From the NCBI GenBank assembly GCA_043777755.1, contig JAYWHK010000173.1:1-60616 (forward strand): a stretch of DNA of 60,616 nucleotides, in the 5' to 3' direction. Source of the DNA: CANHEE01 sp043777755. GTDB lineage: Bacteria > Bacteroidota > Bacteroidia > Chitinophagales > Saprospiraceae. This document shows positions 8,939 to 16,885 of this stretch, piece after piece. Numbering within the stretch: position 1 is the first letter of the stretch; each line of letters begins with the position of its first letter. Below the pieces are notes generated by a model that was not told where the DNA came from, did no database searches, and saw only the letters and a list, made by a program, of their open reading frames with translations. Position numbers and translations under genes: made by a program.

Positions 8939-9058
8939 ACTGTTTAACACCGTAGAGATTCTGGGGCTATGTACCTGTCAAATTCTGTTTGACAGCGTTT
9001 ATTCACGATAGATTTGTCGGAAACGGACTTTCCGACGTACAAGTGCTAAACAGTTCCG
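8939..9058. repeat. Palindromic element, about 120 bp, ahead of the sensor operon
   Basis: Terminal inverted repeats AACTGTTTAACAC (8939-8951) and GTGCTAAACAGTT (9046-9058) differ by one base. They enclose two further hairpins, CTGTCAAA..TTTGACAG and GTCGGAAA..TTTCCGAC. The layout resembles a REP- or MITE-like element. It may also hold the leader or the terminator of the neighbouring genes. Confidence 0.5.
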
Positions 9059-9065
9059 ATTTTAC

Positions 9066-10667
9066 TTAAAAAACAAATCTTGTACTAATGAAATTACTAT
9101 CGTCATTCAATAAAATTTCGTTTAGTAATTTTTTATTACTGTCAGTTGCTTTTGTTGCAATCATTGTATTGAGTGAAAAAGCGGTCAGCGCATGATGGAC
9201 GGAAAGTGTACGTTCCGCACTGTCTTTTCGTCCTGTAAAAGGAAATACATCTGGTCCACGTTGGCATTGCGAATTGATATTGACACGACAAACCTGATTC
9301 GTCAAAGGATCTACCAATTGGGCGATTTCGTGCGCATCTGTTCCAAAAACACTTACTTGTTGCCCATATTCTGAGTGAATAATGTACTCCAACACTTCAT
9401 CTGTATGTTCAAACGGAACAACTGGAATGATTGGACCAAATTGTTCTTGATGATAGATTTTCATTTTGTCATTGACAGGATAAAGAATTGTAGGCGTTAC
9501 GTAAGAGTTTTCGATTTTCCCACCATTTTGATTGATGATTGTTGCGCCATTCGCCAAGGCTTCAGCGATACAATCTCTGTGGTATTGCGGTTTTTCGGGT
9601 TCAGCAACAGGCGTAATTGTTACTTTTTCTTCCCAAGGCAAACCCATTTTCAAGGCATCAACTTCTACACTTAATTTTTGTAAAAAAACATCAGCAATAC
9701 TTTTATGAACAAACAAGATTTTGAGTGCCGTACAGCGTTGTCCGTTGTAAGAAAGTGCGCCTAACATACATTCTTTTGCTGCCAAATCCAAGTCGGCATT
9801 TTCTAAAATAATCCCTGCATTTTTGGCATCTAAACCAAAAATAGCACGCAATCTATTTGTTTTTGGATGTTGTTTGCGCAAGCTATCCGCCATTTTGCTC
9901 GAACCAATCAGGGTCAAAACATCAATTTTACCAGAACTCATCATCGGCGGAACAACTACCCTACCCTGTCCATAAATAACATTCATAACACCTTTTGGGA
10001 AACAATCACGAAAGGCTTCCAAAAACGGCTGATGCAACAAAGCTCCTTGTCGTGGCACTTTAAAAACAATGCTATTTCCCATAATCAAAGCAGGAATCAG
10101 CAACGTAAAAGTTTCGTTCAAAGGATAATTGAAAGGCCCCATGCAAAGCACCGTTCCCAATGGCGCACGGCGCATCTGACCAATGACACCTTCAGCCATT
10201 TTGAACTGAGAACCTTGTCTGTCCAACTCTTTCAATGCGCCAATCGTATCATTGATGTATTGAACTGTACGGTCAAATTCTTTAATCGAATCGGGCAATG
10301 TTTTGGCAATTTCCCACATTAAAAACTTGACAACGTGCGACTTATATGTTAGCATTTTTTGCACAAAAGCCTCGATACATTTGATTTTATTTTCAACAGT
10401 CATCGTTGCCCATTCGCCACGTCCATGATTGTATGCTTTGGCAGCAGCATCTAAGGCTTCCATCGTCGCTTCTGCGCTCAATTGCGGATACGAACCAATG
10501 ACAGGTTGCGAAAGCGAGCCATCTTCATTTTTGATAAAAATTGGAGAAATAACGTCTGCCATTTCGCCATTCCAAGTACGGATTTCGCCATTGACCAAGT
10601 ACTGGTTTTGATGAAAAGGTGTTTCGATGCGAAATTCAGCAGGAATATTAGAAAGTGTTGGGTACAT
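9066..10667 (-). CDS. Aldehyde dehydrogenase, GapN-like (NADP-dependent non-phosphorylating GAPDH)
   Basis: The 533-residue enzyme of the aldehyde dehydrogenase superfamily has oxyanion Asn180 (CMGPFNYP), catalytic Cys312 (NGQRCTALKI) and an extended N-terminus as in GapN proteins, which oxidise glyceraldehyde-3-phosphate to 3-phosphoglycerate with NADP. The usual E-L-G-G-K segment reads G-L-D-A-K here (D280), so the position of the general base differs from canonical members; substrate assignment is therefore tentative. I chose the ATG at 10667 (MYPTLSNIP); the longer frame begins with TTG and reads through a 15-bp tandem repeat. It appears to be monocistronic. Confidence 0.8.
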   Translation of the reverse strand: MYPTLSNIPAEFRIETPFHQNQYLVNGEIRTWNGEMADVISPIFIKNEDGSLSQPVIGSYPQLSAEATMEALDAAAKAYNHGRGEWATMTVENKIKCIEAFVQKMLTYKSHVVKFLMWEIAKTLPDSIKEFDRTVQYINDTIGALKELDRQGSQFKMAEGVIGQMRRAPLGTVLCMGPFNYPLNETFTLLIPALIMGNSIVFKVPRQGALLHQPFLEAFRDCFPKGVMNVIYGQGRVVVPPMMSSGKIDVLTLIGSSKMADSLRKQHPKTNRLRAIFGLDAKNAGIILENADLDLAAKECMLGALSYNGQRCTALKILFVHKSIADVFLQKLSVEVDALKMGLPWEEKVTITPVAEPEKPQYHRDCIAEALANGATIINQNGGKIENSYVTPTILYPVNDKMKIYHQEQFGPIIPVVPFEHTDEVLEYIIHSEYGQQVSVFGTDAHEIAQLVDPLTNQVCRVNINSQCQRGPDVFPFTGRKDSAERTLSVHHALTAFSLNTMIATKATDSNKKLLNEILLNDDSNFISTRFVF

Positions 10668-10670
10668 ATA

Positions 10671-10715
10671 GATATTGGATATTGAGATATTGGATATTAT
10701 GATATTGGATATTGC
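10671..10715. repeat. Three 15-bp tandem repeats upstream of the GapN-like gene
   Basis: GATATTGGATATTGA, GATATTGGATATTAT and GATATTGGATATTGC lie head to tail, four bases before the ATG on the minus strand. Related GATATT/TAGATATT phrases recur near 19021-19035, 34958-35050, 38801-38950 and 41944. Confidence 0.85.
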
Positions 10716-10905
10716 AAAAGCTCTTTCCATTCTGAAAACTACGGAGAAGTTTAAAAATCGTAGATTTTTGAACAAACTCTGCGTTCTCTGCGCCTCTGCG
10801 TGGTCTAAAAATAAATTCTCAAAGAGAATTTTAATAAATAATAAAATAAAAATGATTGAAAAGCATTGAAAAAGTAACGTTAATTTAAAATTTTATTTTT
10901 CAATG

Positions 10906-10936
10906 TTTGATAATTGCTGTAAAAATACTAATTTTG
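10906..10936 (+). promoter_or_regulatory. Promoter of the PD-(D/E)XK gene, copy 2
   Basis: TTTG (10906-10909), a 19-nt spacer and TAATTTTG (10929-10936) match the Bacteroidota TTTG-N19-21-TAnnTTTG pattern. It places the transcript start just before the ATG at 10951 and rules against the ATG at 10903. Confidence 0.6.
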
Positions 10937-10950
10937 TAGAAAAATACGAT

Positions 10951-11556
10951 ATGAAATTTAAAAAATTTACAGATTTTAAAAAACTACAGCACATAGAAGA
11001 ATTATTCGGAATTGCAGGTTTTAAAACTTCTTTTATGGGAAATTTTGAACTCGTTGTGCCATCGGATAGTTTAACAATTACCTTAGAACGCAACAAAAGT
11101 CGTGCAAATCGGACAGAAAAAGCAATATCGGAAAATATAATTGCCCCAATTTTGAATGAGGTTGCTAATAACAACGAAGATAAAATAAGCCTTTTTTCTG
11201 GCGAACCTTTAGAAGGTAACAAAGAACAAGGATTAAATGGTGTTATAGATTTTATTATTTCAAATATTGCTTATTCCTATGACCCAAAAGCTCCAATTAT
11301 CGCTTTAGTAGAAGCGAAAAAGCAAGATATTGAAGCAGGTATTCCTCAATGTATTGCCGAAATGTTGGCGGCTAAAATAATCAATGAAAGAGAAGGAAAA
11401 CCCAAGTATTACATTTACGGTTGTGTTACGACAGGAAACGATTGGGTTTTCCTTCGTTTGAATGAAACAAAAGTTCTGATAGAATCTAATGTATTGTATC
11501 TCAATGATTTACCTAAATTATTAGGTGCTTTCCAATGGATTATCAACCAATATTAG
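10951..11556 (+). CDS. Solo PD-(D/E)XK nuclease-like protein, copy 2
   Basis: The 201-residue paralogue of the proteins at 5526-6119 and 23225-23833 keeps E61 (TEKAISENIIAPIL), D100 (LNGVIDFII) and E121-A-K123 (ALVEAKKQ), then PQCIAEMLAAK. It ends with the shared YLNDLPKLLGAFQWI helix. The start at 10951 is chosen because a well-spaced promoter ends 14 nt upstream and the residues before it are not conserved in the paralogues. It is a single gene between convergent or divergent neighbours with no restriction-modification partner. Confidence 0.75.
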   Translation: MKFKKFTDFKKLQHIEELFGIAGFKTSFMGNFELVVPSDSLTITLERNKSRANRTEKAISENIIAPILNEVANNNEDKISLFSGEPLEGNKEQGLNGVIDFIISNIAYSYDPKAPIIALVEAKKQDIEAGIPQCIAEMLAAKIINEREGKPKYYIYGCVTTGNDWVFLRLNETKVLIESNVLYLNDLPKLLGAFQWIINQY

Positions 11557-11567
11557 AATAGCTTAAA

Positions 11568-11609
11568 AAGTCGCAAGTCAATTTAAGTCGTAAGTCAGAT
11601 AGTCTTTTA
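11568..11609. repeat. Interspersed AGTCGTAAGTC repeat, copy b
   Basis: It contains AGTCGCAAGTCA and AAGTCGTAAGTCA followed by AGTCTTTTA. It is one of five related intergenic copies (3896-3976, 14368-14410, 35078-35126, 37369-37422). Confidence 0.7.
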
Positions 11610-11626
11610 TCTTAGGAGTTCTTGTT

Positions 11627-13027
11627 TTAGAACTTCATTTCCAAGATTTCGCCTTCAACGATTAATTTTCCTTCGGTTGCATTTTGTACGTCGGCAACGC
11701 TTACGCCTGGCGCAGTTTCTAACAATTTGAAGCCACCTTCTGGCAAAACTTCCAAAACCGCCAATTCTGTTACGATTTTTTTGACACAATTGATGCCCGT
11801 CAGCGGTAAAGTACAAGATTTCAAAAGTTTTGATTTGCCGTCTTTGCTCACGTGTTGCATCGCTACGATAATGTTTTTGGCGGAAGCCACCAAATCCATT
11901 GCGCCGCCCATGCCTTTCACCATTTTTCCTGGGATTTTCCAGTTGGCAATATCGCCATTTTCGGACACTTCCATTGCGCCCAAAATGGTCAAATCAACGT
12001 GTTCTCCACGAATCATCGCAAAGCTCTCCGCAGAACTGAATATCGAAGAACCTTCCAACATGGTTATGGTTTGTTTTCCAGCATTGATTAAGTCGGCATC
12101 TACGTTTTCTTCAGTTGGAAATGGCCCAATACCAAGCAATCCGTTTTCAGATTGCAACACCACATTCATATTTTTAGGAATATAATTGGCAACTAAGGTA
12201 GGGATTCCGATGCCCAAATTGACATAAAAACCATCTTTTAGTTCTTGTGCGATGCGTTGCGCAATTTGGTTTTTATCTAAACCATACGTTGCTTTTGCAG
12301 CAGTACTTTGAGGATTTACAGTAGCACTCTGAGGAACAGAAATCGTCCGTTGCTCAATGCGTTTTTGGTATTTTTTTCCTTGAAAAATACGTTGTACGTA
12401 AATCCCAGCAACATGAATGTCATTTGGATTGAGTTTGCCGACAGGAACAAGTTTTTCAACTTCTGCAATACAAATTTTGCCAGCAGCAGCCATCATTTGG
12501 TTAAAATTACGAGCCGTTCCTTTAAAAATAAGGTTTCCAGCGGTATCGCCTTTCCACGCTTTGATAATGGAAAAATCAGCTTTCAAACCAGATTCCATCA
12601 AGTATTTTTTACCATCAAACTCTCTAATTTCTTTGCCTTCGGCAACTTCTGTTCCTACACCAGCGGGCGTAAAAAAGGCTGGTATTCCTGCGCCACCTGC
12701 ACGAATACGTTCTGCAAGTGTTCCTTGCGGCAACAACTCAACTTCTAATTCTCCCGACATCAATTGACGCTCGAACTCTTTGTTTTCGCCAACATACGAG
12801 GAAATCATTTTTTTGACTTGGCGGGTTTTCAACATCAATCCAATGCCGAAATCATCAACACCAGCGTTGTTTGAAATACAAGTCAAATCTTTTACGCCTG
12901 TATCCAATAAGGCATTGATACTATTTTCAGGAATACCGCAAAGTCCGAATCCACCCAACATCAAGGTTGCGCCATTGGGAATATCTGCCACTGCAACCGC
13001 AGCGTTTTCTACTACTTTATTAATCAT
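11627..13027 (-). CDS. Fused 3-oxoacid CoA-transferase (subunits A and B in one chain)
   Basis: The 466-residue protein carries an A-subunit domain (residues 1-230; GGFGLCGIPENSI, AGVGTEVAEGK) and a B-subunit domain (about 250-466) joined by a Ser/Pro/Ala-rich linker (residues 230-247). The catalytic glutamate is E294 in QSENGLLGIGPFP. Family members move CoA from succinyl-CoA to acetoacetate or another 3-oxoacid in ketone-body or branched fatty-acid breakdown. Many bacteria encode the two subunits separately, while the fused form resembles mitochondrial SCOT. It has its own promoter upstream and is monocistronic. Confidence 0.9.
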   Translation of the reverse strand: MINKVVENAAVAVADIPNGATLMLGGFGLCGIPENSINALLDTGVKDLTCISNNAGVDDFGIGLMLKTRQVKKMISSYVGENKEFERQLMSGELEVELLPQGTLAERIRAGGAGIPAFFTPAGVGTEVAEGKEIREFDGKKYLMESGLKADFSIIKAWKGDTAGNLIFKGTARNFNQMMAAAGKICIAEVEKLVPVGKLNPNDIHVAGIYVQRIFQGKKYQKRIEQRTISVPQSATVNPQSTAAKATYGLDKNQIAQRIAQELKDGFYVNLGIGIPTLVANYIPKNMNVVLQSENGLLGIGPFPTEENVDADLINAGKQTITMLEGSSIFSSAESFAMIRGEHVDLTILGAMEVSENGDIANWKIPGKMVKGMGGAMDLVASAKNIIVAMQHVSKDGKSKLLKSCTLPLTGINCVKKIVTELAVLEVLPEGGFKLLETAPGVSVADVQNATEGKLIVEGEILEMKF

Positions 13028-13053
13028 AATTATAAAAAATGGTTAGTGCAGTG

Positions 13054-13084
13054 CAAATATATAGTTTTTTTGTAAATTTGCAAG
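13054..13084 (-). promoter_or_regulatory. Promoter of the CoA-transferase gene
   Basis: On the minus strand CTTG (13084-13081) is followed after 19 nt by TATATTTG (13061-13054), 27 nt before the ATG at 13027. It overlaps a divergent TAAATTTG box at 13073-13080. Confidence 0.5.
13073..13080 (+). promoter_or_regulatory. Divergent -7 box ahead of a small signal-peptide ORF
   Basis: TAAATTTG matches TAnnTTTG, 31 nt before the ATG at 13111. Confidence 0.35.
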
Positions 13085-13110
13085 TGTGAAATTTAAAACC
13101 TATCGCTACC

Positions 13111-13218
13111 ATGAAAAAATACTTGTCCATTTACTTTCTTTTTTTAGTCAAAATAAATACATTGTTTGCTTCTTGTTATTGGCAACGTAGAGAAAAGGCG
13201 TGCCTTTTTTCTACGTGA
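13111..13218 (+). pseudogene. Signal-peptide ORF truncated by a palindromic repeat
   Basis: The 35-codon frame starts MKKYLSIYFLFLVKINTLF and continues ASCYW, like the export signal of a secreted protein or lipoprotein. It then runs into the GAGAAAAGGCGTGCC palindrome at 13185-13216, which encodes the last residues, and stops at TGA 13218. A -7 box lies at 13073. It may be the 5' remnant of a secreted-protein gene interrupted by the repeat. A small exported peptide cannot be excluded. Confidence 0.4.
13185..13216. repeat. GAGAAAAGGC palindrome, copy 1
   Basis: ACGTAGAGAAAAGGC pairs with GCCTTTTTTCTACGT. The flank CTACGTGATGCG recurs in copy 3 (13916-13937). Other copies are at 13870-13891 and 24079-24100. 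Confidence 0.8.
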
Positions 13219-13242
13219 TGCGGTTTGTTTTTTACAAAAAGT

Positions 13243-13713
13243 CTATATTTTTTCTAAGGATAAAATATTTTGGGCATAGCGCAAATAGACCAATTTTATA
13301 ACATCATTGACCACAAGGCGATTGTAATCTTCCTCGCTGATTTTTTTATTTACAAGTTTCCCGTCTTCTAATTCTATGCTTATCCATGGCGTGACCTTAT
13401 TGGAGTGCTCTGCTCTACGTTGTATCTCTACCCATTTTTGCGATATGATTCCAGTAATCACATATCGTGTATTCAATTTTAACTCATAAATCCAAGTACC
13501 AATCCCTAATATAAACATCAGGTTAATCATACAAAACATTACTGTCAAAACGATACGAAAGCCACTTACCTCAGAAGGAATAGCGGGCAATAATACCTTA
13601 AAAAATAAAAGATAGCTTCCGCCAAAAATTCCACACATCCAAAAGGAAGATAGTTTTAGGCGTTGATAAATATAGGTGCGATTTTCGAGCGATAGTGGTT
13701 CAGTTGTTATCAT
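13243..13713 (-). CDS. Small membrane protein of unknown function
   Basis: The 156-residue protein has two hydrophobic segments (about residues 22-45 and 51-75) followed by a polar C-terminal half (KLNTRYVITGIISQKWVEIQ...) likely in the cytoplasm. There is no signal peptide or recognised domain. It is bounded by hairpins: the GAGAAAAGGC palindrome downstream and a terminator-like stem upstream. The reading frame looks genuine because nothing comparable competes on the other strand. Confidence 0.55.
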   Translation of the reverse strand: MITTEPLSLENRTYIYQRLKLSSFWMCGIFGGSYLLFFKVLLPAIPSEVSGFRIVLTVMFCMINLMFILGIGTWIYELKLNTRYVITGIISQKWVEIQRRAEHSNKVTPWISIELEDGKLVNKKISEEDYNRLVVNDVIKLVYLRYAQNILSLEKI

Positions 13714-13805
13714 TGTTCAGTATGTTTTGAGAATAAGATGCAAAATAAGACTCTTTTACATAACAATGAAGAAAAATATCTTTTTGCAAAAGCAATTTTT
13801 ATAAA

Positions 13806-13851
13806 AAAACAAACCGCTATACCTGTGGAGCTATAGCGGTTGTATTTTTTT
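13806..13851 (-). terminator. Terminator after the 13953-14351 lipoprotein gene
   Basis: On the minus strand the stem AACCGCTATAG..TATAGCGGTT is followed by TGTTTTTTTAT. The opposite strand also has a T-run, so it could work in both directions. Confidence 0.65.
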
Positions 13852-13869
13852 TGGGGAAATAACATGGTA

Positions 13870-13937
13870 GAGAAAAGGCACGCCTTTTCTCGTGTTTCTT
13901 GTGCCTACGTAGTGCGAGAAAAGGCGTACCTTTTCTC
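13870..13937. repeat. Two GAGAAAAGGC palindromes (copies 2 and 3)
   Basis: GAGAAAAGGCACGCCTTTTC plus TC lies at 13870-13891 and GAGAAAAGGCGTACCTTTTC plus TC at 13916-13937, 46 nt apart. Copy 3 keeps the CTACGTGATGCG flank seen in copy 1. Confidence 0.85.
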
Positions 13938-13952
13938 TACGTGATGCGTTTA

Positions 13953-14351
13953 TTACTTTACGATGAACGTTCTTTTTCCAGTATTGGGTTGTGCTTCTGC
14001 GCCATCAGTCGTCGTACAAGTAATGGTGTAAGTACCGGAAGCTGTTGGTTTGTAGGTCAGATTTTCAGTGACCGTACCCGTTTTACTTTCATGTGCTTTA
14101 TAGATGTTTGTCGTTTTGTTATCGGGCGACGTAATATCTACACTGACATTGTGAACAGTTGAGTTATCATCTCTTTTGAGTTTTATGACAATTTCATTGC
14201 TCTGATTGATGACAAAAACAGCCTTATCGACATCTGGTTTTGTAAATTCAATACTCACCACATAAAGTGATGTATCAGAAGTGTGGCTGTTATGGCAGGC
14301 TGCGAAAATCGCTACCATGAAGATGCTGAGGGCAAAAATTAATTTTTTCAT
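13953..14351 (-). CDS. Small lipoprotein with a beta-sandwich-like domain
   Basis: The 132-residue protein has a lipoprotein signal (MKKLIFALSIFMVAIFAAC, lipobox FAAC, Cys19). The mature part alternates hydrophobic and Thr/Ser/Asn residues and ends TASGTYTITCTTTDG...RTFIVK, a pattern like an Ig or YtkA-type beta sandwich. No family is assigned with certainty. An AGTCGTAAGTC repeat lies directly upstream and a hairpin terminator downstream. Confidence 0.65.
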   Translation of the reverse strand: MKKLIFALSIFMVAIFAACHNSHTSDTSLYVVSIEFTKPDVDKAVFVINQSNEIVIKLKRDDNSTVHNVSVDITSPDNKTTNIYKAHESKTGTVTENLTYKPTASGTYTITCTTTDGAEAQPNTGKRTFIVK

Positions 14352-14367
14352 TGAATTAAAATAAAAT

Positions 14368-14410
14368 TAGTCGCAAGTCAATAAGTCCATAGTCTTTTAA
14401 CTTGCTGGTT
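14368..14410. repeat. Interspersed AGTCGTAAGTC repeat, copy c
   Basis: It reads AGTCGCAAGTCAATAAGTCC, then AGTCTTTTAACTTGCTGGTT. The last 20 bases recur with one change at 37401-37420. Confidence 0.75.
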
Positions 14411-14430
14411 TATAATAGTTTATAATATTT

Positions 14431-15669
14431 TCACCGCACTTGTCCGTCACCTTTGACAAGCCATTTATAGCTTGTCATTTCTCGCAATGCCATAGGTCCT
14501 CGGGCGTGTAATTTTTGGGTACTGATGCCAATTTCTGCACCAAACCCAAATTCTCCGCCATCGGTAAACGCTGTAGAAGCATTGATATAAACTACGGCTG
14601 CATCTATATTTTGAGCAAAAAAATCCATAATACCTTGATTTTCAGCCACAACCGCTTCGCTGTGTTTGGAAGAATTGCTACTGATAAAATCAACGGCCTC
14701 TATTTCATTTTCTACTGTTTTTATCGACAAGGTCATACTCAAATGCTCTTTTCCAAAATCGCTTTTTGTTGCAAGATGAACATTTGGGCTTATTCCTTCT
14801 ATGATTTTAAAACTTTTTTTATCTGCAAAAAAAGTACAATCGTGTTGTTCTATCAGATTTTTTAGTAAAAAAGGCAAATCATTCACTCGTTTTTCATGTA
14901 CAACCAAACAGTCCAAAGCATTACATACGCTCACTCTACGGGCTTTTGAATTGGTGATAATGTTTTTTGCTTTTTCCAAATCCGCACTTTTATCAATGTA
15001 GGTATGAACAACGCCAGCCCCTGTTTCGATGACAGGTACTTTAGAGTTTTGTCGGACGTAATCAATCAAGTTTTGACTACCTCGAGGAATAATACAATCA
15101 ACATCATTCACCGCTTCCAAAAGGTGAATCAAATGCTCTCTTTCCGCTGGCAAAAGATAAATAATATCTTGTAAATCAAATGTTTGCAAAACATTTCTTA
15201 TGATTTTTACCATAAAAAAATTAGAGTCATAAGCATCTTGACTGCCTTTCAAAACCGTGGCGTTTCCTGATTTTAGACAGATAGAAAAAACATCTAAAGT
15301 CACATTCGGGCGACTCTCATATACCACGCCAATAACGCCCAATGAAACACTTATTTTTTGAAAAAAAAGTCCATTAGCAGTTGTTTTTTCTTCTAAAATA
15401 CGGTTGAGTGGCGATTCCAAATCTGCCACTTTTCGCATATCATTGGTGATGCTTTTTACCCGATTTTCATTGAGCAGAAGGCGGTCATATTTTGGGTCTT
15501 TTGAATCCATACGAGCCAAATCTTTTGCATTTTCGACGAGCAATTGCGCTGTATTTTCGTCAATCGCATCAGCGACTTGGTGCAAAATTGCTTGAAAATG
15601 AGCATCGCTCAAAGCACTCAATTGACGTGCAGCAATACGGACTTTTTTTATATTTTCTTTTACAGTCAT
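14431..15669 (-). CDS. proA: Glutamate-5-semialdehyde dehydrogenase (gamma-glutamyl phosphate reductase)
   Basis: The 412-residue enzyme of normal length performs the second step of proline synthesis, reducing gamma-glutamyl phosphate to glutamate-5-semialdehyde with NADPH. It shows the family's VVYESRPNVTLDVFS, LKGSQDAYDSN, and catalytic Cys in VSVCNALDCLVVHE, ending with ALREMTSYKWLVKGDGQVR. It follows proB on the same strand after a 153-nt spacer that is AT-rich and holds no gene. Confidence 0.96.
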   Translation of the reverse strand: MTVKENIKKVRIAARQLSALSDAHFQAILHQVADAIDENTAQLLVENAKDLARMDSKDPKYDRLLLNENRVKSITNDMRKVADLESPLNRILEEKTTANGLFFQKISVSLGVIGVVYESRPNVTLDVFSICLKSGNATVLKGSQDAYDSNFFMVKIIRNVLQTFDLQDIIYLLPAEREHLIHLLEAVNDVDCIIPRGSQNLIDYVRQNSKVPVIETGAGVVHTYIDKSADLEKAKNIITNSKARRVSVCNALDCLVVHEKRVNDLPFLLKNLIEQHDCTFFADKKSFKIIEGISPNVHLATKSDFGKEHLSMTLSIKTVENEIEAVDFISSNSSKHSEAVVAENQGIMDFFAQNIDAAVVYINASTAFTDGGEFGFGAEIGISTQKLHARGPMALREMTSYKWLVKGDGQVR

Positions 15670-15822
15670 TTTTAATCAATATCTTTAAATACATTGTTTT
15701 TTAGTTATTTAATGTTTGGAATTGTTTGAAATGGTTCTAATTAATTAAAAACCAAAACAATACAACAATTACAAACTTTTAGAACAATGTATTAAACACA
15801 TTGCTTTAAAAGTTTCACTTAC

Positions 15823-16881
15823 CTAAACAATCACCAAATAATCACAATGAATGACCTCTTTTTTATTTGCTTTTCCCATACTTCTTTCTAAAACAGCAGA
15901 ATTGTACTGCGCCATTCCGACACCAATTTGTTCTTGTTTTTCATTAAAAATATTAACCAAATCTCCTTTTGAAAAATCACCTTCGATTTTGGTAACACCT
16001 ATCGGCAACAGGCTCGAATTTTGGTTTTTCAAAGCTGTTTCCGCTCCCGAATTGACAAAAATAACACTTTTTTTACCTAACTGATTGTACACCAACCATT
16101 TTTTTAAGTTGGAAAGATTCTTTTCCGCAATAAAATGCGTTCCGATTTTTTCTTCTGACAAAATTTGCTTCAAAACATTTTGCTTTTTGCCATTGGCAAT
16201 ATAGGTTTCGATGCCCACTTGTGCCGCTTTTTGAGCAATCCGTAGCTTTGTGGTCATGCCTCCTCGACCAAAAGAAGACTTCACAGGCGCAGCCACCGAC
16301 AATACTTGTTTGTCATTGGCTTCTATTTCATGCAATAGGTAACTGTCTGATTCATTAGGATTTCCATTATAGACACCTTCTATATTGCTCAAAATAATCA
16401 ACATATTGGCATTCGTCATAGCAGCGACAAGCCCAGCCAATTCGTCGTTGTCCGTGAACATCAATTCCGTAACGGCAATCACATCATTTTCATTGACAAT
16501 CGGGATAATGTTGTCGTGTAAAAGTGCCGTAAAACAATTCCTCATATTGAGGTAATGGTGCCTATCTCTAAAATCTTCTTTTGTTGCCAAAATCTGAGCG
16601 ACATGGAGTCCGTATTGCTCAAACATTTGCATATAGGTATTCATCAAACGAATCTGACCAACGGCAGCCAATACCTGACGCTGTTCCACTTTGTTTTTAT
16701 CATTGAGGTTCGGAAAGAGTTTGCGACCTGCACCAACAGCACCCGAAGTCACGACAATGACTTGATGCCCCAATTGTTTGATGTCAGCAATTTGAGTACA
16801 TAAATGCCCCAAAGTTGCCAAATCCAACAATCCATTTTCTAAAGAAAGGACATTTGTTCCTATTTTTACGACAATTAGCAT
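15823..16881 (-). CDS. proB: Glutamate 5-kinase with PUA domain
   Basis: The 352-residue enzyme phosphorylates glutamate with ATP, the first and feedback-controlled step of proline synthesis. The amino-acid kinase domain (1-255) shows VVKIGTNVLS, VVTSGAVGAGR, NENDVIAVTE and the FGRGGMTTKL loop. A C-terminal PUA domain (about 270-350) is present, as in the long ProB form. Its start is 4 nt after the acyl-CoA dehydrogenase stop, so the two are probably cotranscribed, with proA downstream. Confidence 0.96.
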   Translation of the reverse strand: MLIVVKIGTNVLSLENGLLDLATLGHLCTQIADIKQLGHQVIVVTSGAVGAGRKLFPNLNDKNKVEQRQVLAAVGQIRLMNTYMQMFEQYGLHVAQILATKEDFRDRHHYLNMRNCFTALLHDNIIPIVNENDVIAVTELMFTDNDELAGLVAAMTNANMLIILSNIEGVYNGNPNESDSYLLHEIEANDKQVLSVAAPVKSSFGRGGMTTKLRIAQKAAQVGIETYIANGKKQNVLKQILSEEKIGTHFIAEKNLSNLKKWLVYNQLGKKSVIFVNSGAETALKNQNSSLLPIGVTKIEGDFSKGDLVNIFNEKQEQIGVGMAQYNSAVLERSMGKANKKEVIHCDYLVIV

Positions 16882-16885
16882 AACA

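Noticed and set aside
10903..10950. Longer N-terminus for the PD-(D/E)XK protein copy 2
   Set aside because: These codons fall on a well-spaced TTTG-N19-TAATTTTG promoter, so the later ATG at 10951 is favoured.
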